Assembly: GCF_009936175.1 (NCBI RefSeq)
Contig: NZ_AP019773.1
Span: forward strand, 496,001-560,000
Source: Bartonella quintana
GTDB taxonomy: Bacteria; Pseudomonadota; Alphaproteobacteria; Rhizobiales; Rhizobiaceae
Reading direction: 5' to 3'
DNA length: 64,000 nucleotides
Below are positions 11,855 to 21,119 of the stretch, one piece after another; position 1 is the stretch's first letter; every line of letters starts with the position of its first letter. The notes beneath the pieces were generated by a model. The model did not search any database. It saw only the letters and a program-made list of their open reading frames with translations, and had not been told where the DNA came from. The position numbers and the translations under genes were made by a program.

Positions 11855-14188
11855 CTAAGCTTTGCTTACAAAATTGTCGAGTACTTGCTTTTCTCCAGCT
11901 TTTTCAAACACAATGGTTAATTTATGACCATCGACTGCTGAGATATAGCCATAACCGAATTTGATGTGGAAAATACGATCATTGATTGAAAAATCTGAGG
12001 GTGTCTGAAAGACCGATTGGGCAATTTTTCCTTCAATGTTTTTTTGTGCACGCTCCCATCCTGGTGTTGAATAATCACTATAAAAGGGAGTGTGATGTTT
12101 AAAATGCGATTTCCCATAACCACCATAAGATGTTTCCATTTCTACGACTTCTATATGTTCTTTTGGTAATTCATCAAGAAAACGAGAAGGAAGCGTAGAT
12201 TGCCAAAGTCCATGAATTCTTCGATTGGATACAAACCATATATGCAGATATTTTTTTGCTCTTGTCAGCCCTACATAAGCTAGTCGTCGTTCTTCTTCTA
12301 ATCCTGAACGGCCATTTTCATCCAAGGAGCGTTGATGGGGAAAGAGTCCTTCTTCCCAACCAGGAAGAAAAACTGTTTCAAATTCAAGCCCTTTGGCTGA
12401 ATGCAGAGTCATGATGTTAACCGCATCGGTATTTTCATTGTTTTCAGCATCCATAATCAGTGCAACATGTTCTAAAAAGCTATGAAGGCTTTCAAATTGT
12501 TCCATAGAGCGGATCATTTCTTTGAGATTTTCTAGTCGCGTTGGTGCTTCTGGTGAGCGATCTTCTTGCCACATAGTTGTGTAGCCGGAATCATCTAGGA
12601 CTATTTCTGCAAGCTCTCTATGGGGTGTGTATTGCAGCATATTTTGCCAGCGGTGAAAATTTTCGACAATGCTTCGCAAAGCAGTACGTGCTTTGGGTTT
12701 TAACTCATCCGTTTTAATTATTTCAGCAGCAGCAGTAAAGAGAGGAATATCTCGTGCCCGTGCACTCTCATAAAGGGTGCGTAAAGTTGCATCTCCTAAG
12801 CCACGTTTAGGTGTGTTGATAATGCGTTCAAAAGCCAAATCATCAGCTGGTTGGACTACAACGCGTAAATAAGCTAAGGCATCACGTATTTCCATTCGTT
12901 CATAAAAACGTGGTCCACCAATGACGCGGTAATTGAGACCAAGTGTTACAAACCAATCTTCAAATTCACGCATCTGAAATGATGCACGCACCAATATAGC
13001 TATATGGTTTAATGAATGACCAGCTTGTTGCGCTTGTTCAATTTCTTCTCCGATGGCGCGCGCTTCTTTTTGCGAATCCCATGCTGCGTGAATTTTTACT
13101 TTTTCTTCTTCAATATTTATTTGATCAGAAAAAAGTACTTTTCCAAGCCTTCCTTGGTTATGAGAAATCAGATGAGAAGCGGTTTTAAGAATATGGGATG
13201 TTGAGCGATAATTGCGTTCTAGACGAATAATTTTTGCAGGAGGGAAATCTTTCTCAAAACGTAATATGTTATCGACTTTCGCGCCACGCCATCCATAAAT
13301 AGATTGGTCATCATCACCAACACAGCAAAGGTTCACATGTTGTCCTTTGGGTTGTTGCGCCAAAAGGCGAAGCCAAAGATATTGCGCTGTATTTGTATCT
13401 TGATATTCATCTACGAGAATATAGCGGAATTTGGAATGATAATCGTGAAGAATATCTGGGTTGTTTTGAAAGATAGAGATACAATGAAGCAAAAGGTCGC
13501 CGAAATCACAAGCATTGAGACTTTTTAATCGATTTTGATAGCTGCAGTAAAGTTTACGGCCCATGCCGTTACCGAAGGAATAGGCATCACTTTCTGAAAT
13601 ACGTTCTGGAGAAAGTCCTTGGTTTTTCCAAGAATCAATCATCATTGCAAAACACCGTGCTGGCCAACGCTTATCATCTAATCCTTCAGCTTGAATAAGC
13701 TGTTTTAAAAGACGAATAACATCATCGTTATCAAGAATTGTAAAATTGGTTTTTAAGTCAACAAGTTCTGCGTGACGGCGCAAAATCTTTGCACCAGTGG
13801 AATGAAAAGTTCCAAGCCAAGGCATGCCTTCAACAATTTCACCAATAAGTTCACCAATACGCATTTTCATTTCGAGCGCTGCTTTGTTGGTGAAGGTTAC
13901 AGCGAGTATTTGCTTAGGGGAAGCAAGCCCAGAGCGTAAAATATGAGAAATGCGAGTAGTGAGAACACGTGTTTTTCCAGTACCAGCACCCGCAAGAACT
14001 AAAAGAGGCCCTTCTGTATTTATGACGGCTTGTCGTTGTTCTGGGTTAAGTGTTTCTAAATAATTAGTGTCACATCGTGTTTTTTCTTTTGTACTTACAG
14101 CATGGGCGGTTAACCCAGGGTTATTTTCATGCTTATGGGGGGGGGATTCATCTTCGAAAAATGGTATGTGATCAAAAAAGTTATTCAT
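11855..14188 (-). CDS. uvrD: UvrD/PcrA-family ATP-dependent DNA helicase
   Basis: Superfamily 1A 3'-5' helicase for excision and mismatch repair. The 777 residues show Walker A GAGTGKT at 67-73, TFTNKAA, motif II VDEYQDTN, QSIYGWRGA, RLERNYRS, motif V MTLHSAKGLEFE and motif VI ERRLAYVGLTRAKK, then a C-terminal UvrD-type tail. The frame is open upstream to 14350, but the first 54 codons are unlike the family. The ATG at 14188 (MNNFFDHIPF) has AAAGG at good spacing, so I chose it. UvrD and PcrA cannot be separated by eye. Confidence 0.94.
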   Translation of the reverse strand: MNNFFDHIPFFEDESPPHKHENNPGLTAHAVSTKEKTRCDTNYLETLNPEQRQAVINTEGPLLVLAGAGTGKTRVLTTRISHILRSGLASPKQILAVTFTNKAALEMKMRIGELIGEIVEGMPWLGTFHSTGAKILRRHAELVDLKTNFTILDNDDVIRLLKQLIQAEGLDDKRWPARCFAMMIDSWKNQGLSPERISESDAYSFGNGMGRKLYCSYQNRLKSLNACDFGDLLLHCISIFQNNPDILHDYHSKFRYILVDEYQDTNTAQYLWLRLLAQQPKGQHVNLCCVGDDDQSIYGWRGAKVDNILRFEKDFPPAKIIRLERNYRSTSHILKTASHLISHNQGRLGKVLFSDQINIEEEKVKIHAAWDSQKEARAIGEEIEQAQQAGHSLNHIAILVRASFQMREFEDWFVTLGLNYRVIGGPRFYERMEIRDALAYLRVVVQPADDLAFERIINTPKRGLGDATLRTLYESARARDIPLFTAAAEIIKTDELKPKARTALRSIVENFHRWQNMLQYTPHRELAEIVLDDSGYTTMWQEDRSPEAPTRLENLKEMIRSMEQFESLHSFLEHVALIMDAENNENTDAVNIMTLHSAKGLEFETVFLPGWEEGLFPHQRSLDENGRSGLEEERRLAYVGLTRAKKYLHIWFVSNRRIHGLWQSTLPSRFLDELPKEHIEVVEMETSYGGYGKSHFKHHTPFYSDYSTPGWERAQKNIEGKIAQSVFQTPSDFSINDRIFHIKFGYGYISAVDGHKLTIVFEKAGEKQVLDNFVSKA

Positions 14189-14244
14189 TGTACCTTTTGT
14201 GTAGTCTTTTTTTGATTTGAGCGCTAGATCTAAAAAAACTTTTC

Positions 14245-14532
14245 TCAAGGAAGCCACAACACCTTCGGTTGAATGAGGAGACAGAGATCGCAAAAAAGAA
14301 AAGATAAAACGAATACTAAAGATGGTGAGAGAGAATACTCTGGAGTGCATAAACGCGTAATGAAGAGGAAAGATTCACTTGCTGCGGTTCTTTTTGCAAT
14401 ATCAGTGATAATAAAGGCTAAAGATTGTCCTTTTTTGTATGCTATGGCTTTTAGAATGTCTAAAAATGGTTGTTCTAAAGATACGCTTGTTGCATGTCCA
14501 TCAATTCGAGCAGATATTTTTCGCGAAGTCAC
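14245..14532 (-). CDS. Ribbon-helix-helix domain protein (RHH_4-like)
   Basis: A small DNA-binding-type protein. RKISARIDGHATSVSLEQPF and then LDILKAIAYKKGQSL match the RHH_4 pattern of Rhizobiales proteins (beta strand, two helices), and RLCTPEYS aligns with the usual final RLYVLEYY. The start is a GTG at 14532, because the frame has a stop just upstream. The last 28 residues are hydrophobic (VFVLSFLFCDLCLL) and not part of the usual family, which ends soon after the EY; a late frameshift may have run the frame on. It sits with DUF4169 and sspB genes on the same strand, an arrangement I recall from related genomes. The target is unknown. Confidence 0.65.
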   Translation of the reverse strand: MTSRKISARIDGHATSVSLEQPFLDILKAIAYKKGQSLAFIITDIAKRTAASESFLFITRLCTPEYSLSPSLVFVLSFLFCDLCLLIQPKVLWLP

Positions 14533-14577
14533 TTTTTTGACTAATTGATAGAATTATTTTCATGCATTTTTCTATTC

Positions 14578-14760
14578 TTATTCGTCGCATCTTAAACGAT
14601 TTTGATCAAGAAATTTTTGAGCTTTTGAAGATTCTTCTTTTTGAAAAAGTTTTTCAGCTTTTGTCCGTCCAAAACGATAACGATTCCTCTCTGCATGAAT
14701 GGCTTTGTCTGCAAGCTTTTTTTGTTTTCGAAATTGGCGAAGATTAATCAATGTAGTCAT
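14578..14760 (-). CDS. DUF4169 family small basic protein
   Basis: Sixty residues, very rich in Lys, Arg and Glu: VNLRQFRKQKK-like start (here INLRQFRKQKK), then ENR..FGRTKAEK-like (NRYRFGRTKAEKLFQ). This is the conserved pattern of DUF4169, found in alphaproteobacteria between an RHH protein and the SspB adaptor. The protein is probably helical and its function is unknown. No strong ribosome site is visible, and it lies 12 bases downstream of sspB. Confidence 0.7.
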   Translation of the reverse strand: MTTLINLRQFRKQKKLADKAIHAERNRYRFGRTKAEKLFQKEESSKAQKFLDQNRLRCDE

Positions 14761-14772
14761 GAGAAAATTTAG

Positions 14773-15318
14773 TTATTTTTTTCGAAAAGAATCTAAGGAA
14801 ACAACATCGGCGCTTTGCTTGGAATCATTGTTTGATGATTCTTTATTTGCTTTAGAATTTTGTTCTTTTGTGAATATATTTGCTTTTTTTTGTTTGTCTG
14901 ATAGCATGACAGATGCAGGCGTAGTATTTTCTAAATTCTCATCCTTTCCAGAAGTGGGATTTGAAGGCAAGTCAAATGCTGCTTCAAATGCTGCTACAGG
15001 ATCATAAAATACCTGGATAGCATTAAAAGGAATTACCAATTTTTCGGCGATTTCTTTAAAAGAAAGCGTTACTTCGAAAGCAATTTCCGACACACTTAAA
15101 TCTCTAAATTGATGTTGTAGTACGATTGTCATCTGTTCTGGATATCGGCTTTTAAGCCGGGTAGAAATTTTTATTCCCGGTGCATTTGTCAAAAAAGTAA
15201 TAAAAAAATGGTGATTTCCTGGAAGTCCTGCTTTGGCAACTTCTAATAAAACCTTACGGATAACTCCACGTAGCGCATCCTGAACGAGAATATCGTAACG
15301 GATTTGATCTTGGACCAT
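14773..15318 (-). CDS. sspB: SspB-like ClpXP adaptor (alphaproteobacterial type)
   Basis: SspB tethers ssrA-tagged proteins to the ClpXP protease. The N-terminal 130 residues form the tag-binding domain (IRYDILVQDALRGVIRKVL, GNHHFFITFLT, GIKISTRLKSRYPEQMTIVL, VTLSFKEIAEKLVIPFNAI), and a Lys/Ser/Asn-rich flexible tail carries a short conserved terminal segment (ADVVSLDSFRKK) likely to dock on ClpX. ATG at 15318 is chosen. The TTG immediately before it is also possible and gives better spacing from AAAGGA. The next element upstream, on the same strand, is the tmRNA gene, which makes the tag this protein recognises. Confidence 0.9.
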   Translation of the reverse strand: MVQDQIRYDILVQDALRGVIRKVLLEVAKAGLPGNHHFFITFLTNAPGIKISTRLKSRYPEQMTIVLQHQFRDLSVSEIAFEVTLSFKEIAEKLVIPFNAIQVFYDPVAAFEAAFDLPSNPTSGKDENLENTTPASVMLSDKQKKANIFTKEQNSKANKESSNNDSKQSADVVSLDSFRKK

Positions 15319-15487
15319 CAAAGTTTATTCCTTTTATTTTATACAGCAGCTGAGCATAAATGATATCGTGCAATGCAATGTTTCTTTAAGCTAGAAATAT
15401 TTTATTTACAATGCATTTCATTAATCGAGAAAAACACGAAATTTATGACAAATAGTGTCTGAAAAATCAATTAATAATACGTACAAA

Positions 15488-15772
15488 GTGAAGGCTTCTG
15501 TTGCCAGGTGCCTTCGAACCCCGCTTAAATCTGCGACGATTTAAGGCTTAGTTTGAAACATTCACACTACATTAAGCAGCGAGACGTGCTTCCGCATAGT
15601 TGTCATTTGCAACTACTCATTTAGTCCGATAACGGTGGTACTATGCCGAGTAAAAGAGCAATCTTTACACTCTTGTCGATCCTATTTCGCCCCCACCAAA
15701 ATATAACAAAAATTATATTTTGGTGGAGGCGCCGGGTACCGCCCCCGGGTCCAATGAGTTTATTTCATTGTC
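15488..15772 (-). ncRNA. ssrA: Two-piece (circularly permuted) tmRNA, ssrA
   Basis: tmRNA rescues stalled ribosomes and adds a degradation tag. On the minus strand the tag frame at 15610-15572 reads A N D N Y A E A R L A A, stop. The gene is permuted as in alphaproteobacteria. The acceptor piece comes first and ends CGCCTCC-A-CCA (CCA at 15723-15721). A 12-base-pair hairpin spacer follows (15695-15724). Then the coding piece begins GGGGGCG at 15694, pairing with CGCCTCC, and continues to a hairpin near 15490 (GAAGGC/GCCTTC). The outer ends are estimates. It is next to sspB. Confidence 0.93.
15572..15610 (-). other. tmRNA tag-peptide reading frame
   Basis: Twelve codons and a TAA stop inside the coding piece of the tmRNA. 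The encoded tag ends in Leu-Ala-Ala, recognised by ClpX, and begins with the SspB-contacting AND segment. The internal EAR is unusual compared with the better-known alphaproteobacterial tags. Confidence 0.92.
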
Positions 15773-15934
15773 CATTTATTACCATAGCTGGTAAGCCAGC
15801 TCTTTAAATATAGATGAAGAACAGTCTTTGGAAAAGGGGGGTTGTTAATATTTTAAATTCTCTAATTATTTATGAAGCTATATGATGCGGTTTTAAAGTA
15901 CAGCCGCTAATTCTTGGAGAGGAGATGGCGCAGA

Positions 15935-16240
15935 ATGACAAATGATCTAGAAGATATTAAATTATATGACCCAAATCCCGATGAAGCTGCAATAGAACGG
16001 CTTAGCCATCGTTTAGCTTTGGTGATGAAAAAGCAGGATGCATCGCTCGTTGCTACATCGGATCCAAAAGAGTTAGAACGTGTTGAAAAATGGGTTCAAG
16101 ATGTATTGGGTGCTGATGAGAGCAGTACTAAAAAAGCTGTTGCAAAAGTTGCAGAGATGATGTCTGGAGATCGCAGAAAAAGTCGGATGACTTTTTATTA
16201 TTTGGTAGCAAAACAATTAAATACACTTCATAAGATTTAA
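15935..16240 (+). CDS. DUF2853 family protein
   Basis: A conserved soluble, helical, acidic protein of 101 residues with no known function. IKLYDPNPDEAAIERLSHRL and the C-terminal RRKSRMTFYYLVAKQLNTL are typical of DUF2853 in alphaproteobacteria. The frame is open from a TTG at 15914, but the ATG at 15935 has GGAGAGGAG upstream and gives the normal N-terminus. A strong hairpin terminator follows 40 bases after the stop. Confidence 0.75.
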   Translation: MTNDLEDIKLYDPNPDEAAIERLSHRLALVMKKQDASLVATSDPKELERVEKWVQDVLGADESSTKKAVAKVAEMMSGDRRKSRMTFYYLVAKQLNTLHKI

Positions 16241-16275
16241 ACGCTATTAAAACTGAATTTTGATGCAATAATGAT

Positions 16276-16302
16276 AAAAAAGCCCAAGTAATTGGGCTTT
16301 TT
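16276..16302. terminator. Bidirectional terminator between DUF2853 and the kgtP remnant
   Basis: AAAAAAGCCCA and TGGGCTTTTT form a hairpin with a six-base loop, with A-tract and T-tract on both sides, so it can work on both strands. A related hairpin lies at the same place beside the intact kgtP copy (18764-18791). Confidence 0.85.
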
Positions 16303-16319
16303 CGTTTCATGGAGTGAAA

Positions 16320-17628
16320 TTAAAGGGGTTTATCGTCTTGGATATCCTCCTTATTCATATCCGGTACAAAGAGCAGTGTAATGAGTGCAATAATTATCAC
16401 GTCTGTTATGTAAAAATAAAAGATAAGTTCATGTCCAATTTTTTTTAATTTAAGGGCTATGTATTCAGCAGGAGCACCAAATAATTCATTGCCAATGGCA
16501 TGAGTGAGACTAACTCCCAGTGTGCATACTGAAGAAGGAAACATTGCTGATTTTACAACACCAGAGATCGATGTATACATGTTCATAATACAGAGCAAAG
16601 CATTGCAAGAATAACCAATAAGGCAACTCATGCACTATACGGGTTGCCGATTATACTAAGCCCAGGAAATGTAAAGATAACAGAGAGTATATTCCAAATG
16701 ATGAGTAAAGTTTTTGTTCCAGTTTTATCGGCTATGATACCAGCTATGGGCTAGAGAAGTATGAAAACAAAGAGTGCAGCGGTTATTATCGTTAGGGCGG
16801 TATGTTTATCAAAGCTGGTGTTTGTGATCAGATATTTCTGCATACAAGTAAGTGGTACAGGTGTAAAATGTGAGAGATCCTCTCGATGCAGAACAAGCAA
16901 TTACCAAGAAGGCTTTTGTGTGTTTGGTGGGAAGTTCCTTAAGTCTCCCCAATTTGTTGTTTAGAACGGCTTTCTTTTGTGATTGTTTCATGGAACGAAC
17001 GATGCATGTAAATCACAACCACTGTTCTGAATTCACCAATCGCAAAAGGAATACGCTAACCCCGTGCTTTTAACTGATTTTCAGTGAGGTAAAGTGCTAA
17101 ATAAAGATAATAAAACTGAACAGAAGTTGGTCCGTAATAAGTTTGGCAGATTGGAAGAAGCAAAGAGCCCACGATGATTTTTAAGGTCAACTTCGTTCAT
17201 GTCAGTTTCTTCTGTACCATTTTCACCGCTCGTTGAAGGTCTTTGCACCAGATTTGGGCTAAAAAAGCAGAAAGATTTCTGTTATTATTCCAATAGTTTC
17301 ATAGGTATGAAGTACGGCAATGAGGAAAGTGTCATCACACATCATATAGATAGAAATGAGCATGGAGTGTTTGCGTCCATAAAGATTAGCAATGAAAACA
17401 AATAGTTATGCTCCAATAGGGGCGTATAAAAAAGCCAATAAAAAAGACAATAGAAGACTTTAAAAGTTCTGTAACAACAGCTCCATCGAAAGGAAAGAAT
17501 TGTGATGCGAAATAAATCAATACAAAGGAGTCAAATAAGAATCATACTATTCTACGAGATTTCCTGATGCACTGGATATGATGGCAAAATACGTTCCCTT
17601 TGTATCATGTGGTGCTAAGGTTGTTTAA
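16320..17628 (-). pseudogene. Decayed duplicate of the kgtP-like MFS transporter
   Basis: The minus strand matches the intact transporter at 18808-20115 from end to end at nearly equal length, but with many substitutions, frameshifts and stops. The 3' part is still open as 103 codons at 16320-16631 (for example SISGVVKSAMFPSSV against SVSGIVKAEMFPASI). The 5' end near 17530-17630 still shows the counterpart of the intact start region. It is the first member of a decayed kgtP-thyA-folA block lying beside the intact block. No product is expected. Confidence 0.88.
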
Positions 17629-17789
17629 GATTTGTATTATCAAAATTCAATTGTATAATAATAATTCTTTATGAAAGCTGTTTGAAACGACTTAGTTGAG
17701 TTATATTTTTGTGCGCTTTGCAGTTTCTATTTTTGTAGTAGTAGGGCCGAAGCGGTCCTAATGTTTATAGGAAAAGGTGTGTTTTACTT

Positions 17790-18100
17790 TTTATTGCATG
17801 TTTAATAATGATATTGATCGCTCAAATCGAAAAGGCGTTGAGATAGGATTGGCTTGCTGATAGCAGACGCAGTTTAATTTTCATTGTTAAGCAATAAGGA
17901 AACTGTATTTGTGCTCAATTATTTATATGCTTTTGTGATTTCTTAAAATTGATACAAAGTTTATATGGTTAAAAGAATGAGCTTGTCCCATTGAAGATGA
18001 GTGGTTTAATAGTGAGGGAATTTTGTTTGGAGCTATCAATGATGTTCTTGAACAGTTTTTGAGAGATGCTCTATTGATTAAAGAGTACTCTTTTGAATAT
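17790..18100 (+). pseudogene. Decayed duplicate of thyA, 5' portion
   Basis: The plus strand aligns with the first 300 or so bases of intact thyA (20340 onward). Matching landmarks are ATTGATCG at 17813, CATTGTTAA.AA at 17881, TTTATATGCTTTTGTG.TTTCTTA at 17924, GATACAAA.TT.ATATGGTTAAAAGAA at 17950, and TATCAATG.TGTTCTT at 18034. It has many stops and frame slips. The rest of thyA, including the catalytic Cys region, cannot be found before the folA remnant starts, so the 3' part seems deleted. Confidence 0.75.
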
Positions 18101-18215
18101 GGTTAAAATTAAAAAAAACCGTTCTTTGTTGCTTTGTAATTAATTTAGCTACACAACAAAGCATGTGTAGAAATGTGACACTTTCTAATTTATGTAATTT
18201 CTGTTGTTGTATAAA

Positions 18216-18600
18216 ATGACTTTATTGGTCGCGTTTGTGCAATAGACTATGACATTTATAGACAAGTTTACAATATTTTAAAGTAGTGATTTATGTTGAA
18301 TGCATTATTGTAAAACGAAAATTCGCGTTTTTTGGGTGCATGTTACTCTGAATACATATTAGGTGTTATGATAATTGGCAATTGTGCATTTACAGCTGAA
18401 AGCGCTGTTACTTTTATTCTTTCTTGAGTTTGCAATTTTGCAAAAAAGGAAGGTTTTCAAAATGGGATAGGTAGGATTTTTTTTAAGGAATAGGCAGTTT
18501 TTAACAAAAGCTGATTCTTGATAAAACTTCTTTGTGAAAGGTAACAGTTTTTCTTCAATTTTGGTAAAAAAGAATGGATGTTTGATTTTTTGATCTTAAG
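18216..18600 (+). pseudogene. Decayed duplicate of folA
   Basis: Starts ATGACTTT like the intact gene and aligns with it along most of its length. GTGCAAT..ACTATGACATTTAT.GACA matches the substrate-loop region, TTGGCAATTGTGCATTTA.AGCTGAA.GCGCTGTTA at about 18376-18412 matches 21313-21346, and GAAAGGTAACAGTTTTT near 18537 matches 21506 onward. Stops and frameshifts occur throughout. Together with the kgtP and thyA remnants this shows that the whole block was duplicated. Confidence 0.75.
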
Positions 18601-18763
18601 TGTGTTGAATTCATTGGAAAAAACAAATGACACTTTGTGATAATCTGAAGTTATTTACTTTTTAGAGCTGAATATTGGAGGGGGAATATTGTTTCTTTAT
18701 GATACTCGACGGTGGGATATAAAAGGTTGTAAACACCCAATTTCATTTTTATATGACATGCAC

Positions 18764-18791
18764 AAAAAAGCTCAGAATACTGAGCTTTTTT
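18764..18791. terminator. Terminator after intact kgtP
   Basis: AGCTCAG and CTGAGCT pair around a short loop, with an A-tract before and a T-tract after, so it can end transcription of the minus-strand transporter. It is the counterpart of the hairpin at 16276-16302 beside the decayed copy. Confidence 0.8.
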
Positions 18792-18807
18792 GTTTAACAT
18801 AAAAAAA

Positions 18808-20115
18808 TTAATAAATATCATCCCCTTGCAGGTATCCCTTTTTTCGAGCATTTGGCATAAGAAGAATTGCAATGAATGCAATGACCATCATACCAACTAT
18901 GTAAAAATGGAAGACAGATTCATACCCGATTTTTTTAAATTCGAGTGCTACAGTTTCAGCAGAACCACCAAATAATGCATTTGCGATAGCATAAGAGAGC
19001 CCAACTCCCATTGCGCGTATTGAAGCAGGAAACATTTCTGCTTTTACGATACCAGAGACGGACGTATAAAAACTCATAATACAGAGCATTCCAATAACGA
19101 TTAATAGTGCACTCCAGGTATTAGAAGTGTTACCAATTAGTCTAAGACCAGGAATTGTAAAAAGGATGGATAAGACACTCCAAATAAGCAATGAAGCTTT
19201 TGGTCCAATTCTATCGGCCAGAGAACCAAATAGGGGTTGAAGTAACATAAAAACAAAGAGTGCAGCAGTCATTATCGTTGTTGCAGTGTGTTTATCAAAT
19301 CCGGACGTCGTGATCAGATATTTTTGCATATAAGTAGTGTATGTGTAAAATGTGAGGGATCCTCCAGCTGTAAAGCCAATAACCAGAAAAAAGGCTTTTT
19401 TGTGATTTCGCAGCAATCCTATAAGACTCCCTGCTTGTTGTTGGGAACGGCTTTCTTTTGTGGTTGTTTCATGAAGCGAACGACGGAGGTAAATTGCAAC
19501 AATTGCTCCTAGTCCACCAATCGCAAAAGGAATACGCCAGCCCCATGCTTTTAACTGATCTTCAGTGAGGTAAAGTGCTAGAATAAACATAACCAGACTG
19601 GCAAGAAGTTGACCACCAATGAGTGTGGCATATTGGAAAGAGCTAAAGAAAGCACGATGATTTTTGAGAGCAATTTCACTCATATAAGTTGCTGTTGTGC
19701 CATATTCACCGCCGACTGAGAGCCCTTGAACCATACGGAGTAAAATGAGCAGAACTGCTGCTGTTGCTCCAATAGTTTCATAGGTGGGAAGAAGGGCAAT
19801 GAGGAACGAACCACCGCACATCATAAAAACAGAAATAAGTAAAGAGCGTTTACGTCCATAACGATCGGCAATAAATCCAAACAGCCAGCCGCCAATAGGG
19901 CGCATAAGAAAGCCAATAAAAAAGACAACGGAAGACTTTAAAAGTTCGGTAACAACATCTCCATCGGAGGGAAAAAACTGTGATGCAAAATAGATGGATG
20001 TAAAAGAGTAAACATAAAAATCATACCATTCTACCAGATTACCTGATGCACTAGATATGATAGAGAGAACACGTTTCTTTGTATCATATGGTGCTAAAAC
20101 TGCTTCCTTCTCCAT
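18808..20115 (-). CDS. kgtP: KgtP-like MFS transporter (metabolite:H+ symporter, likely 2-oxoglutarate)
   Basis: Twelve-helix inner membrane symporter of the MHS branch of the major facilitator superfamily. GNLVEWYDFYVYSFTS, FLMRPIGGWLFGFIADRYGR, QGLSVGGEYGTTATYMSE, AGSLTFYTYTTYMQKYL and RAMGVGLSYAIANALFGGSAE follow E. coli KgtP, the alpha-ketoglutarate permease, almost segment by segment, at the normal length (435 residues). The substrate is inferred from that similarity. The start ATG follows AAGGGA. It is divergent from thyA with about 210 bases between starts. A decayed paralogue lies at 16320-17628. Intact. Confidence 0.88.
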   Translation of the reverse strand: MEKEAVLAPYDTKKRVLSIISSASGNLVEWYDFYVYSFTSIYFASQFFPSDGDVVTELLKSSVVFFIGFLMRPIGGWLFGFIADRYGRKRSLLISVFMMCGGSFLIALLPTYETIGATAAVLLILLRMVQGLSVGGEYGTTATYMSEIALKNHRAFFSSFQYATLIGGQLLASLVMFILALYLTEDQLKAWGWRIPFAIGGLGAIVAIYLRRSLHETTTKESRSQQQAGSLIGLLRNHKKAFFLVIGFTAGGSLTFYTYTTYMQKYLITTSGFDKHTATTIMTAALFVFMLLQPLFGSLADRIGPKASLLIWSVLSILFTIPGLRLIGNTSNTWSALLIVIGMLCIMSFYTSVSGIVKAEMFPASIRAMGVGLSYAIANALFGGSAETVALEFKKIGYESVFHFYIVGMMVIAFIAILLMPNARKKGYLQGDDIY

Positions 20116-20324
20116 AAGAATATCCCTTTTATTATGTGCCTATTTTCCTTAAATTTTTTACTTCATTTGAGGCTATTTAAAGCATTTTGTCTTTTGCGTC
20201 ACCAAAATTTAATTGTATCATAACGATTTTTTGTGCAAGATGTTTTCGGGAAGAGATTTGCATTGTATTTTATCTTTTGCAATTTTTATTTTCTATAATC
20301 AGTAGAATCGGCCATAATGCTTTT

Positions 20325-21119
20325 ATGAAAACCTACCTCGATCTTTTATCTCATGTTTTAAATAAGGGCATTGATCGTACAGACCGAACCGGTGTTGGGA
20401 CGCGATCGGTTTTTGGCTATCAGATGCGGTTTGATTTACAGATCGGATTTCCATTGTTAACAACGAAGAAATTGCATTTACGCTCGATCATTTATGAACT
20501 TTTGTGGTTTCTTAGAGGTGATACAAATGTCGCATGGTTAAAAGAACATGGTGTATCAATTTGGGATGAGTGGGCTGATGAAAAAGGCAATCTTGGTCCT
20601 ATTTATGGTTATCAATGGCGTTCTTGGCCAGCTTCTGATGGACGCTATATTGATCAAATCAGTCGTCTTTTAACGATGATTAAAAAAGTACCTGATTCTC
20701 GTCGCTTGATTGTCTCTGCGTGGAATCCTGCATTGATAGAAGAAATGGCTTTGCCACCTTGTCATTGCTTTTTTCAATTTTATGTTGCCGACGATAAGTT
20801 GTCTTGCCAGCTTTATCAGCGTTCGGCGGATATTTTTTTAGGTGTTCCGTTCAATATTGCTTCTTATGCGTTGTTAACGATGATGATTGCGCAAGTGAGT
20901 GGCCTTAAAGCCGGTGATTTCATTCATACTCTCGGCGATGCCCATCTTTATTCTAATCATTTTGAACAGGCTCGATACCAATTATCTCGTACACCAAATG
21001 CTTTGCCATCGATGCTTATAAATCCATCGGTAACAGATCTTTTTTCGTTTAAATTCGAGGATTTTGAATTGCTTAATTATGAAGCGCAACCACATATAAA
21101 GGCACCGGTAGCAGTATGA
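20325..21119 (+). CDS. thyA: Thymidylate synthase ThyA
   Basis: Makes dTMP from dUMP using methylene-tetrahydrofolate, leaving dihydrofolate for the next gene's product. From the ATG at 20325 the protein is 264 residues, with the catalytic Cys146 in LPPCHC at the same number as in E. coli. [43 protein letters not shown] and GDAHLYSNH are all present. The frame is open upstream to 20187 but those codons are not part of the family. No clear Shine-Dalgarno is visible. It overlaps folA by four bases (ATGA), so the two are translationally coupled. Confidence 0.96.
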   Translation: MKTYLDLLSHVLNKGIDRTDRTGVGTRSVFGYQMRFDLQIGFPLLTTKKLHLRSIIYELLWFLRGDTNVAWLKEHGVSIWDEWADEKGNLGPIYGYQWRSWPASDGRYIDQISRLLTMIKKVPDSRRLIVSAWNPALIEEMALPPCHCFFQFYVADDKLSCQLYQRSADIFLGVPFNIASYALLTMMIAQVSGLKAGDFIHTLGDAHLYSNHFEQARYQLSRTPNALPSMLINPSVTDLFSFKFEDFELLNYEAQPHIKAPVAV

